The translations under genes were made by a program, and so were the position numbers. The notes under the pieces were generated by a model. It had not been told where the DNA came from. It made no database searches and saw only the letters and a program-made list of their open reading frames with translations. A DNA stretch of 35,457 bases from Anaerolineae bacterium (GTDB lineage: Bacteria; Chloroflexota; Anaerolineae; Anaerolineales; Villigracilaceae), in assembly GCA_017303735.1 (NCBI GenBank), contig JAFLCF010000021.1, positions 1 to 35,457 on the forward strand. Reading direction: 5' to 3'. Positions 16,753 to 24,032 of the stretch are shown piece after piece; the first letter of the stretch is position 1; every line of letters begins with the position of its first letter.

Positions 16753-18205
16753 ATTTCTTTTCTACCGACTTGATAATTCTTTCGAACTCCAAACTTATCT
16801 TTTCATCCAGCGGATCGGGCTGATGTTCTTTCAATATCTTTTTTGCCTTGGCAGTTGCCCAATCTCTTGCATCATCCTTTTTATCTTCCCACATCGTATA
16901 CGGACGGCGATCTAAGAATTGCGGCATGAACAAGTCGCGGGTGTGCTTGCGGGTGTGCTTCTGTGCCAGGAAGTGACCGCCGGGTCCGACCGCGGCGATG
17001 GCGTCCATTGCCAGTGTTTCTTCGTCCACAACGATGCCTTGCATCATTTTGTAGATGATGGAGAAGATCTCGCAGTCCATCATCATCTCTGCGTAGGACC
17101 AGATGCGGCTGCCGTGTAAAAATCCGCAACCTAAAAGCATATCAGACATGACCACACTTGCCATGAAGGTCGAGAGTCCGCCTTCGAGCCCGGCTTGCCA
17201 GTTGGGCTCTTTTGCTCCAGTAGCGAAGGAACCCATCGAGAGTGGAATGTTATAAAAATCTGAAAGTGCGTTGACTGCGGCGCCAAAGAGGAAGTCTTCC
17301 GGTCCGCCGCCAGTGTAAGCGCCAGAGCGCGGGTCAGTAGCAGTTAGAGCTGCGGCATAAAAGACGGGCGTGCCGGGATATGCCAGTTGCAGCAGGGCGG
17401 TGGCGGCGATCACTTCTGCGTTGCCGACGGCGAGAGTCCCAGCCATGGTTGCCGGTCCTGTGGTGAGGCAGGAGGACATGGTCATGAAGCCAGTCGGCAC
17501 TCCGTATTCAGCGGCCATCAAGGCTGCGTCGAGCGAGCCACCGTCGTGCCCGAGTGGAGGCGCTGTGCACTGCATCAAAGAGAGAATTGGGCGTTCGCGT
17601 AGCTTATCCTTGCTGCCTGCCAGGATCTCCAGCATTTCCATCGAAGCTTTGGCTTCTTCCACGTTGTAAATGGACTCGGTCTGCACGTGTTTGGTGGAGT
17701 TCTCCCAAACGGCTTTGAGTTCATGCAGCCCGCGCGCTTCTGAAGGCATATCTTGCGCGGAGACGGGCACCCAATGGAATGCAACTTCTTCGGTGGCGTC
17801 GGCAACTCTGGAGATGTCGCGCACATCCTGCAACTCCGTGGTGCGCTTCTCGCCAGTGTGGATGTCGATGACTTCCACGCCGCATCCATCCGTGCCGAGG
17901 CAGACGTGATTGCCGTCGAGAGGTAAATCTTGCTGTGGGTCGCGCGCCGCGAGCACGTACTTGGGCGGGCATTGCTTCAGCGCATCTTCAATGAGATACG
18001 GCTTGACCTTGACGATCTTCTTCTCGCGGTCTACGTCTGCGCCGACGGCTTCCCAGAGGTCGAGAGCACGATTTGAAGGGAAGCAGATGCCGACATTTTC
18101 GATGATGTGCAGTGTCGCTTCGTGAATCTTTACGACTTCTTCTTTTGGCAGTACCTCAAGTTTTATCTTGGGATCGCTGATGGTCTTGATCTTTTTATGA
18201 GACAT
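16751..18205 (-). CDS. MttB superfamily corrinoid methyltransferase (paralog 3)
   Basis: 484-residue MttB-superfamily protein and the methyltransferase gene nearest the corrinoid protein, so the likeliest primary partner. Features: N-terminal KIKLEVLPKEEVVKIHEATLHIIENVGI; GTDGCGVEVIDIHTGEKR; the core LSLMQCTAPPLGHDGG; SSCLTTGPATMAGTLAVGNAEV; and the C-terminal GGHFLAQKHTRKHTRDLFMPQFLDR, a strong superfamily match. No internal TAG, so a non-pyrrolysine member. By family analogy it demethylates a quaternary amine such as a betaine. GGGAGGG precedes the ATG. A 137-bp gap holding a CATTGCGAG palindrome separates it from the corrinoid gene, which could set the relative expression of the two. Confidence 0.92.
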   Translation of the reverse strand: MSHKKIKTISDPKIKLEVLPKEEVVKIHEATLHIIENVGICFPSNRALDLWEAVGADVDREKKIVKVKPYLIEDALKQCPPKYVLAARDPQQDLPLDGNHVCLGTDGCGVEVIDIHTGEKRTTELQDVRDISRVADATEEVAFHWVPVSAQDMPSEARGLHELKAVWENSTKHVQTESIYNVEEAKASMEMLEILAGSKDKLRERPILSLMQCTAPPLGHDGGSLDAALMAAEYGVPTGFMTMSSCLTTGPATMAGTLAVGNAEVIAATALLQLAYPGTPVFYAAALTATDPRSGAYTGGGPEDFLFGAAVNALSDFYNIPLSMGSFATGAKEPNWQAGLEGGLSTFMASVVMSDMLLGCGFLHGSRIWSYAEMMMDCEIFSIIYKMMQGIVVDEETLAMDAIAAVGPGGHFLAQKHTRKHTRDLFMPQFLDRRPYTMWEDKKDDARDWATAKAKKILKEHQPDPLDEKISLEFERIIKSVEKK

Positions 18206-18250
18206 AAAGCCCTCCCAGGCTATGCCTCTCTCTTCTCTGAGTTGTCTTTT

Positions 18251-18338
18251 GTCATTGCGAGGGCGGAGCCCGAAGCAATCTCAGGATTGATAATGAGATT
18301 GCTTCGCCGCGAAAGGCAAGAGCGCGGCTCGCAATGAC
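18251..18338. repeat. Palindromic CATTGCGAG...GAAGCAATCTC intergenic repeat
   Basis: An 88-bp nested palindrome: outer arms GTCATTGCGAG (18251-18261) and its inverse ending at 18338, inner arms GAAGCAATCTCA (18272-18283) and its inverse (18294-18305). This word set is a common intergenic repeat type in many unrelated bacterial genomes. It lies between the corrinoid gene and MttB-like 3 and may form a strong hairpin in the operon transcript. Confidence 0.88.
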
Positions 18339-18342
18339 GATA

Positions 18343-19002
18343 TTACGCTTTTCCAACCAACTGTTTCGCCAATGCCACCGCACCGACGGCATCTTCCGAG
18401 GTGCCATCCGCTTTGATCTTGGTCGCCCAATCACGGGTGATCGGCGCGCCGCCGACCATCACTTTGATGCGCGGGCGCAGGTTTTCTTTATCCAATTCTT
18501 CGATCAACTCGCGCTGACGTACCATTGTGGTGGTGAGCAATGCGCTCAGACCGATAATGTCAGCATTCCATTCCAATGCCTTGCCGATGATCTTCTCTGC
18601 GGGTTGGTCCACGCCGAGGTCGGTCACTTCAAAACCGGAGGCGCTCAGCATTGTTCCGACGAGCGTCTTGCCGATCTCATGGATGTCACCTTCAACGGTG
18701 GCAAGCACAACTTTGCCCATGGTTTCGCGGGCTTCACCGAGTTTGAGCAATTCCGGTTCGAGCGTGGCGACAGCGGCTTTCATCGCTTCGCCAGCCATTA
18801 CCAACTCAGGCAAAAAGGCTTCACCCGCGCCGAACTGATCACCGATGTAATTGACGCCCACCACGAATCCTTTGGTGATGGCATCCAAAGGCGGCATATT
18901 AATTGCGATCGCCTTTTGTGCAAGTTCAACAGAAACATCTGAGTCCCCGTCTATGATGCTTTGCGCCATATCCTTGTATAATTTCTCGATATCTTCCGAC
19001 AT
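18343..19002 (-). CDS. Corrinoid (B12-binding) methyl-carrier protein, MttC/MtgC-like
   Basis: 219-residue carrier that holds cobalamin and accepts a methyl from its methyltransferase partner. Residues 1-90 are the helical cap (B12-binding_2 type, with AGEAFLPELVMAGEAM). Residues 95-219 are the Rossmann-like B12 domain with the DxHxxG signature Asp106-His108-Gly111 (EGDIHEIGK), Ser153-x-Leu155, and Gly184-Gly185 (VMVGGAPITRDWA). His108 would be the lower cobalt ligand. AGGAGG is ideally placed before the ATG. It follows the GntR gene by 12 bp and precedes three MttB-like genes, so one carrier may serve several methyltransferases. No RamA-type reductive activator and no methylcobamide:tetrahydrofolate methyltransferase occurs in the window; these must lie elsewhere. 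Confidence 0.96.
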   Translation of the reverse strand: MSEDIEKLYKDMAQSIIDGDSDVSVELAQKAIAINMPPLDAITKGFVVGVNYIGDQFGAGEAFLPELVMAGEAMKAAVATLEPELLKLGEARETMGKVVLATVEGDIHEIGKTLVGTMLSASGFEVTDLGVDQPAEKIIGKALEWNADIIGLSALLTTTMVRQRELIEELDKENLRPRIKVMVGGAPITRDWATKIKADGTSEDAVGAVALAKQLVGKA

Positions 19003-19014
19003 ACTGCCTCCTGA

Positions 19015-19758
19015 TTACTTTGTTTTTTTGATCAAGTGCGAAACTTGTTTTTCTTTTTCTCTCAATGACTTGGCTGGGATATTACGATACAATTCCAGCC
19101 ATTTGCCTGATTCCATCACATGCTCAAGTGAAACCTTTACAGCCAGGTCTGGGTCGTGTTTTTTGAATGCATTCAAAATGGCAGCGTGTTCATCATGAGT
19201 TTGCGCCACACTGCCTGAAACCAGTTCCGGCTTGCGATAAAGCGCTTCGTACAGCAGCCAGTCCGGGAACGCGTTGGAGACGATGGCATACAACTGGATC
19301 AACAAGTTATTCCCTGAAGCATCAGCAATTGAAGCATGGAACTCACGACTCAGTCGTCGTTCCTGCGGCATTTCGCTCAACTCAACATGCCGGTCCATTT
19401 CGTCCATGATCGCTTCAAGATTTTCGATTTGCTCAAGAGTGATGTTCAACGCCGCTTCTTTTGCGATCATTGCTTCCAGGAACAGACGCATTCCGTAGGC
19501 TTCCACCACATCCTTTTCAGACATTTCGCGCACGCGTACACCGCGATAGGGCACACGTTCTGCAATGCCTTTGGCAACCAAAAGATCCAATGCCTCCCGC
19601 ACAGGCGTCATGCTTACTCCCATCTGGCTGGCGATCTCCTCCTGCCTCAGCCAGTCACCTGGAGCATACTTGCCCGCAATGATCTGCCGGTGCAGTGCAT
19701 CGTAGATTTCTTCTTTTAGGGGTTTGTGGGTGAGTTCTTTTATTGGTATTGACGCCAT
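19015..19758 (-). CDS. GntR family (FadR/FCD subgroup) transcriptional regulator
   Basis: 247-residue DNA-binding regulator. The N-terminal winged HTH spans about residues 8-75 (KEEIYDALHRQIIAGKYAPGDW, then QMGVSMTPVREALDLLVAKGI). The C-terminal all-helical FCD ligand domain spans about 85-220, with candidate metal-binding His in EFHASIADASGN and HDEHAAIL. Such proteins usually sense a small carboxylate and repress a neighbouring catabolic operon. It is the first gene of the methyltransferase cluster, 12 bp from the corrinoid gene, so it most likely controls that operon and itself. There is no Shine-Dalgarno before the ATG and a TATAAT lies 8 bp upstream, which suggests a leaderless transcript. 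Confidence 0.95.
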   Translation of the reverse strand: MASIPIKELTHKPLKEEIYDALHRQIIAGKYAPGDWLRQEEIASQMGVSMTPVREALDLLVAKGIAERVPYRGVRVREMSEKDVVEAYGMRLFLEAMIAKEAALNITLEQIENLEAIMDEMDRHVELSEMPQERRLSREFHASIADASGNNLLIQLYAIVSNAFPDWLLYEALYRKPELVSGSVAQTHDEHAAILNAFKKHDPDLAVKVSLEHVMESGKWLELYRNIPAKSLREKEKQVSHLIKKTK

Positions 19759-19766
19759 GATTGTAT

Positions 19767-19778
19767 ATTATATATAAT
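19767..19778 (-). promoter_or_regulatory. AT-rich palindrome with -10 element upstream of GntR operon
   Basis: ATTATATATAAT is a perfect 12-bp palindrome. On the minus strand it contains TATAAT ending 8 bp before the GntR ATG, so transcription would start at or next to the ATG. The palindrome could also be an operator for the autoregulating GntR protein. The matching -35 position (TTCCGA, 17 bp upstream) is poor. Confidence 0.4.
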
Positions 19779-19864
19779 CTGGCGGGATTTCGGAAGTGCC
19801 GCGTGTCACACAAATTACACACTTTCTCTTGACGAAAATTTCTGGCAAATGTGATGTGGGTAAA

Positions 19865-19902
19865 CTGCGGCTATATCGGATTTTATCCTTATATAGCCGC
19901 AG
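19865..19902 (-). terminator. Stem-loop downstream of propeller gene 1
   Basis: CTGCGGCTATAT (19865-19876) and its exact inverse (19891-19902) enclose a 14-nt loop. TAAACT/AGTTTA flanks extend the pairing with a bulge. It lies about 95 bp after the propeller gene 1 stop. The stem is strong but only a short T-run follows on the minus strand, so termination is likely rather than certain. Confidence 0.5.
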
Positions 19903-19996
19903 GAAGTTTAGATACTGAAAGTAACCAACTACTGGTCTTGAATTTTTCGAAACGTTCAAAACATCTGGTGCCGTTGTTGCTGTTTTTATGTCGCCA

Positions 19997-21367
19997 TTAC
20001 GCTCCTGTTGCTATGGCTAACATTACGAAAGCAATGAGCACACATATAGTCAGTATTCCACCGCTAACACACCCAATACCGCCGCCGATTAAGTCTGCGT
20101 GTTTTGTACCTCTGCGTTTGAAGAAATAACCGATCAGCCCGCCAAGGAATGTAATAATAGTAATTGTAAAACCGGGGTTGATGTATCCTAATGGAACGCC
20201 ATTGATGTCAAACAGGTAGAAAGCCTCGAGCCCCCAGAAAATAAGCCCGCCCAGCGCTGGTCCGAGACCAACTCCCCATGAATTCATGGCGAGAGCGATC
20301 CAGATGGTCACAAGAAAGATACTGAGGTAAATAAAAATTCCATTATTCAAAAGCCATAGGAACTTTAGAGTGATCGGATCGATAAGCGGAATATCTGTTC
20401 TTAGCATACTGACATCATCTGTTCGCATCATGTAAAGATTACCATCTGGTCCGATCTCAATATCTCTAATCAGATTGCCAGGTTCGCCAAACATATATCT
20501 CATCGTCGTGCCATCCCACACTGATAGCACGCCGCCCTCGGCAGGCAGCGCCCAAACACGGTTGGACGAATCCACCTCAATATCGTTGATTTGTTTACCG
20601 CGCAATTTTGAATTTTCACTGTTGTATGTACTCCATTGAGAGCCGTCGTAAGAATACATCCCTCCATTTCCACCTGCCCAAATTGTGCCATCGCTGCTCT
20701 CGGCGAATGAATAGGTTATGCCACTTCTGGGGGTGGAGTCTGGCAGTGGTTGAAAATTTCCATTGTCGATCATGGCTATGCCGTCACCCGTGCCGATCCA
20801 TAGGCGTTTCTGACTGTCTACAAAGAGCGTGTATATCCATGCGCTGGGCAGGGGGGAATTATCGGATGTAAATGTTTGCCATTTACTTCCGTCGTAATGA
20901 ATTAATTCGCCAATTCCCCCGATCCAGATGTCATCCCGTGAACCTGCAGCAAAGGCATTGACAGGTGGAGCATACTCGCGAGTAAATGTTGTCAATTCGT
21001 TCCAGGATGTGCCTTCATTTGTCATAACCCGAATTTCTGAACTTCCAATCTCTAACACGCCAAACAAGTTCCCTTGAGTATCCATTACAATTTGAGATGG
21101 GAAATTCGGTTCGTTCTTAATATTGAAGGTTTGCGTCAAATTTCCATCTTTATATACCTCCCATCTTGCGTCCTGAGAGTTCGAATCTGCCCAGGGCTGA
21201 ATCCAAAGTTGATCTTTTGAATCAACTAAAATCTTTGACGGAAATTCTTCAGATATCAGCTCCGGTTTTACCTGTGAGCGGAGATAACTTCCCCATGCAA
21301 AACTACCAATCGCTTGGGCAATAATGAACAAGCCAAACAGAGCAAGAAAAATTTTCTTTATCATCAT
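19997..21367 (-). CDS. Membrane-anchored propeller protein, paralog 1
   Basis: 456-residue membrane protein of unrecognised function. Residues 6-28 are one N-terminal membrane helix. Residues about 35-325 hold repeated blades resembling two-component-regulator propellers (LFVDSQKRLWIGTGDGIAMI, SFAESSDGTIWAGGNGGMYSYDGSQW, AAGSRDDIWIGGIGELIHYDGSKW). The C-terminus has four membrane helices (about 335-453) with a positive KRRGTKH loop between the third and fourth. The positive-inside rule places the propeller outside the cytoplasm. The GGAGAG site sits best for the second ATG (21364). Two paralogs follow upstream. No kinase or signalling domain is attached, so it may be a sensor subunit, binding protein or envelope factor. 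Confidence 0.72.
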   Translation of the reverse strand: MMIKKIFLALFGLFIIAQAIGSFAWGSYLRSQVKPELISEEFPSKILVDSKDQLWIQPWADSNSQDARWEVYKDGNLTQTFNIKNEPNFPSQIVMDTQGNLFGVLEIGSSEIRVMTNEGTSWNELTTFTREYAPPVNAFAAGSRDDIWIGGIGELIHYDGSKWQTFTSDNSPLPSAWIYTLFVDSQKRLWIGTGDGIAMIDNGNFQPLPDSTPRSGITYSFAESSDGTIWAGGNGGMYSYDGSQWSTYNSENSKLRGKQINDIEVDSSNRVWALPAEGGVLSVWDGTTMRYMFGEPGNLIRDIEIGPDGNLYMMRTDDVSMLRTDIPLIDPITLKFLWLLNNGIFIYLSIFLVTIWIALAMNSWGVGLGPALGGLIFWGLEAFYLFDINGVPLGYINPGFTITIITFLGGLIGYFFKRRGTKHADLIGGGIGCVSGGILTICVLIAFVMLAIATGA

Positions 21368-21477
21368 CTCTCCAGTATTTGAATTCTTTACCGGCAGTCC
21401 GGTTGAGTTTTTCTTGTTTCTTCGGCAAGATATTCAGTCGTCATTCATCCATTTGTTTTCATGAAAAAAATATGGCA

Positions 21478-22821
21478 TTATTGTGCGGCTACTATAAAAA
21501 AAGTAATGATGCATGCCACAATGGTGCCCCCGCCAAGGCAGCCAATGCCACTGCCGATTATGTCGGCATGCCTCGATCCTTTGCGCTTGAAAAAATAACC
21601 GATCAATCCGCCAACAAATATAAATAGGGTCAGCGCAAAGCCGGGGTTGATCTTTCCAAGCGGGGTATATCCAAGCGGAGACAAGAAATGAATGTCAAAC
21701 AGATATAAAGATTCAAAGCCCCAAAAAATAATTCCGCCCAGTACAGACCCAAGCCCGATCCCCCAGGAGTTTAAGGCGAGTGCGATCCAGACGATCACCA
21801 GAAACATGCTGAGGTAGATAAAGACACCGCTTCTTGACATCCATAAGAATTTTACGGAGATCGTGCTAATTAGCGGTGCATCGGCATTAAGCTTGACAAT
21901 GTCATCCTGCCGGAGGATATAACGTGTGCCGTCTGCCCCGATCTCAATATCATAAATCTGGTTGTCGTTGTTTCCAAAAACATATTTGGTTGTTGTGCCA
22001 TCTAAAACCGCCAAATCGCCATGGTCGGTGAGGACCCAAACGCGGTTTGATGGATCCACTTCAATCTCGTAGTATTCGAAGCCTGATATTTTGGCGTTGT
22101 ATAAGGTCCACTGTGATCCGTCGAAGGAATATACACCGTTGTTCGTGCCAGCCCAGATTTTTCCATCGATACCTTCGGCGAATGAGTAAACAGTAATTCC
22201 CGGTAGAGCAGAATTCGGCAATGATTGAAAGTTTCCATTTTCAATCACGGTTATACCGTTGTATGTGCCGACCCAGGCACGTTTACGGCTATCAACAAAG
22301 AACGCTTCGATCAGAAGGGGCGAATTGGATGTGATGGTTTGCCATTCATTACCATCGTAGTGAATTAGTTCGTATCCCCCAAACCAAATATCATCCCGGG
22401 AACCTGCGGCAAAGAATAGAGATGCCACATCATCCCTGGGAAATTCCGCCAGTGTTTTCCAGGACGTTCCATCATGCGTCACGACCTGAATTCCTAAATT
22501 GTCGATCTGCCGAATTCCAAATAAATTTCCCTGGGGGTCTATTGCAATATGATCGGGGAAGTTCAATTCATCCTTAAAATAGATGGTCTGTGCCAAATTC
22601 CCATTTTTGTAAATCTCCCACCTGGTATCCTGAGGATCAGCCGCCCACTGTTTCACCCAAAGTTGATCTGTTGAGTCAACCAGAATTTCTGTTGGGACAT
22701 CATCCGATAGGATTTCCAGTTTTTGTATAGAGCGCAGATAACCTCCCCACGCAAAAATGCCGACAGCCTGAACTGCAATAAAGAAACCAAAAAGAGAAAG
22801 AAGAATCTTTTTCGTCATCAT
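21478..22821 (-). CDS. Membrane-anchored propeller protein, paralog 2
   Basis: 447-residue close paralog of the next gene downstream. The near-identical start (MMTKKILLSLFGFFIAVQAVG against MMIKKIFLALFGLFIIAQAIG), similar blades (AAGSRDDIWFGGYELIHYDGNEW, FFVDSRKRAWVGTYNGITVI) and the same four-helix C-terminus ending in KRKGSRHADIIGSGIGC show recent tandem duplication. The SD-to-start context (GGAGAT then two ATGs) is also shared. Topology should be identical, with an extracytoplasmic propeller. The separating gap to paralog 1 is 110 bp with no convincing terminator, so co-transcription is possible. Function not recognised. Confidence 0.72.
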   Translation of the reverse strand: MMTKKILLSLFGFFIAVQAVGIFAWGGYLRSIQKLEILSDDVPTEILVDSTDQLWVKQWAADPQDTRWEIYKNGNLAQTIYFKDELNFPDHIAIDPQGNLFGIRQIDNLGIQVVTHDGTSWKTLAEFPRDDVASLFFAAGSRDDIWFGGYELIHYDGNEWQTITSNSPLLIEAFFVDSRKRAWVGTYNGITVIENGNFQSLPNSALPGITVYSFAEGIDGKIWAGTNNGVYSFDGSQWTLYNAKISGFEYYEIEVDPSNRVWVLTDHGDLAVLDGTTTKYVFGNNDNQIYDIEIGADGTRYILRQDDIVKLNADAPLISTISVKFLWMSRSGVFIYLSMFLVIVWIALALNSWGIGLGSVLGGIIFWGFESLYLFDIHFLSPLGYTPLGKINPGFALTLFIFVGGLIGYFFKRKGSRHADIIGSGIGCLGGGTIVACIITFFIVAAQ

Positions 22822-22856
22822 ATCTCCAATAAATTATTCAACTCTCTTGTTTTATG

Positions 22857-22895
22857 GAAAGGTGGCGGCGGAAATTGTAGTCACTGCCACCTTTC
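22857..22895 (-). terminator. Possible terminator after the EEP hydrolase gene
   Basis: GAAAGGTGGC (22857-22866) pairs exactly with its inverse (22886-22895) across a 19-nt loop. It begins 13 bp after the hydrolase stop on the minus strand. No clear T-tract follows, so it may be only a partial terminator between this gene and propeller paralog 2. Confidence 0.45.
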
Positions 22896-22908
22896 TCGAT
22901 TCAAATGG

Positions 22909-24000
22909 TTATGGGATTTGGAATTCGATTACAACAGGGAGATGATCCGAAATATGCAGGGTGTCTTCCATTCTCACAGAGTATGAGCCGATTTCGATAT
23001 TATTCGGCAGGAAGAAATAATCCAGCGTGCGGTCGGGTCCTTCAATGGATGGGTCATTGGGCCAGCGGGTGAGCCATTTTTCAAACTCAGCCCCATTGGT
23101 GTCCTCAGTGGTTGGAATGACCTGATATTTATCCGTCAAGAATTTGATCTCACTCTGAGGGTTGTAATATTTTTGCTGTTCAGGGGCGAGGCGTTGATAA
23201 GCGGCATCATCAAACGGGAGTAGGTTGAAATCACCGCCGAGAACCCAGGGAATTCCAGCCGCATCGAGTTCACTCAAAACTTTGTCGGTCTCTGCGAGTT
23301 GAATGTCCTTTGCGTCCGTGCCTGGGACGTACAAGTCAAGGTGTAAAGTCAGCGCCGCGAATTGACCGCCATCCGATGTCGGCATCATTGCCTTCAATAT
23401 TGCAGGCTGAATCTTGAACTGGTTATTTACGAAACCGCCATCCGCTGTGCTAAGTTGGATGCGTTCCGCTTCAGTGATCTTGTATTTTGATAGGATCGCT
23501 ACCTTCCAGCCGACACTGCCCATAATGCGTGGATGCGGCACAAAAGCAGACTTCCAATCGAAGACCGAGGTGTAGCACGGATATTCAGGCAACATCTCGG
23601 TCAGGCGCGCCATTTGATCTTCGGAATAAGTGCGCTCTTCACCGTCGGCAATTTCCTGGATCAGAATGATATCCGGGTTTTCAACTCGAATGACGCGCAC
23701 GGTCTCTTCGAATGTGGCAGTGATGTCCTCCTGCGAAGGCTTGTCATCAGGTCCGTCACCGTTTGGCAGGTCACTCCAAAAGACATAGTTTTTGGAGGAC
23801 ATGGTTTGTACATTCCACGTAAGCATTTTTACATTTTGCCCCGCTTCAAGTACAGGCGCATTTTCTGGGCAACTTACCGCTGCGGATTCCACAGGTTTGG
23901 GGTGGTAGTTACCAAACCGTAGAAAACCAGCCAGGGCAATAACGATGACAAGCAGCAGGATGCCCACTACTTTTGCCAGGTTTGCAAAAAACTTTTTCAT
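22909..24000 (-). CDS. Membrane-anchored endonuclease/exonuclease/phosphatase (EEP) family hydrolase
   Basis: 363-residue protein with one N-terminal membrane helix (about residues 9-29) and a metal-dependent EEP-fold domain outside the membrane. EEP motifs: Asn63 in TWNVQ, Glu116 in LIQEI, His220 in LTLHLDLY, Asp257/Asn259 in GGDFN, Asp327 in TLDYFFL, and Asp352-His353 in SDHLP. Members cleave phosphodiesters or phosphomonoesters in nucleic acids, inositol phosphates or sphingomyelin; an extracytoplasmic location favours DNA, nucleotides or phospholipid headgroups. I start at 24000 because AAGGAG stands just before that ATG and the longer open frame would overlap the upstream gene. It is inserted between propeller paralogs 2 and 3, suggesting joint function. 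Confidence 0.87.
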   Translation of the reverse strand: MKKFFANLAKVVGILLLVIVIALAGFLRFGNYHPKPVESAAVSCPENAPVLEAGQNVKMLTWNVQTMSSKNYVFWSDLPNGDGPDDKPSQEDITATFEETVRVIRVENPDIILIQEIADGEERTYSEDQMARLTEMLPEYPCYTSVFDWKSAFVPHPRIMGSVGWKVAILSKYKITEAERIQLSTADGGFVNNQFKIQPAILKAMMPTSDGGQFAALTLHLDLYVPGTDAKDIQLAETDKVLSELDAAGIPWVLGGDFNLLPFDDAAYQRLAPEQQKYYNPQSEIKFLTDKYQVIPTTEDTNGAEFEKWLTRWPNDPSIEGPDRTLDYFFLPNNIEIGSYSVRMEDTLHISDHLPVVIEFQIP

Positions 24001-24032
24001 ATTTGTCTCCTTGTAAAATTTTGTGTTCTTGA

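Larger units (their letters stand above)
19759..19996. other. Intergenic region upstream of the methyltransferase operon
   Basis: This 238-bp gap is the largest in the window. Nearest the GntR gene it holds an AT-rich palindrome with a TATAAT. Farther away is a 12-bp stem-loop following propeller gene 1. Between them is a GTGTGTAATTTGTGTGAC direct doublet on the minus strand that might be an activator or repressor site. I saw no cobalamin riboswitch box and no small gene. Confidence 0.5.

Noticed and set aside
18251..18338. Insertion sequence remnant
   Set aside because: It has terminal inverted repeats but only 88 bp, no coding content, and matches the common CATTGCGAG/GAAGCAATCTC palindromic repeat type.
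19759..19996. Cobalamin riboswitch before the corrinoid operon
   Set aside because: No B12-box-like GCCACTG element or long structured leader is visible, and the -10 position implies little or no leader.
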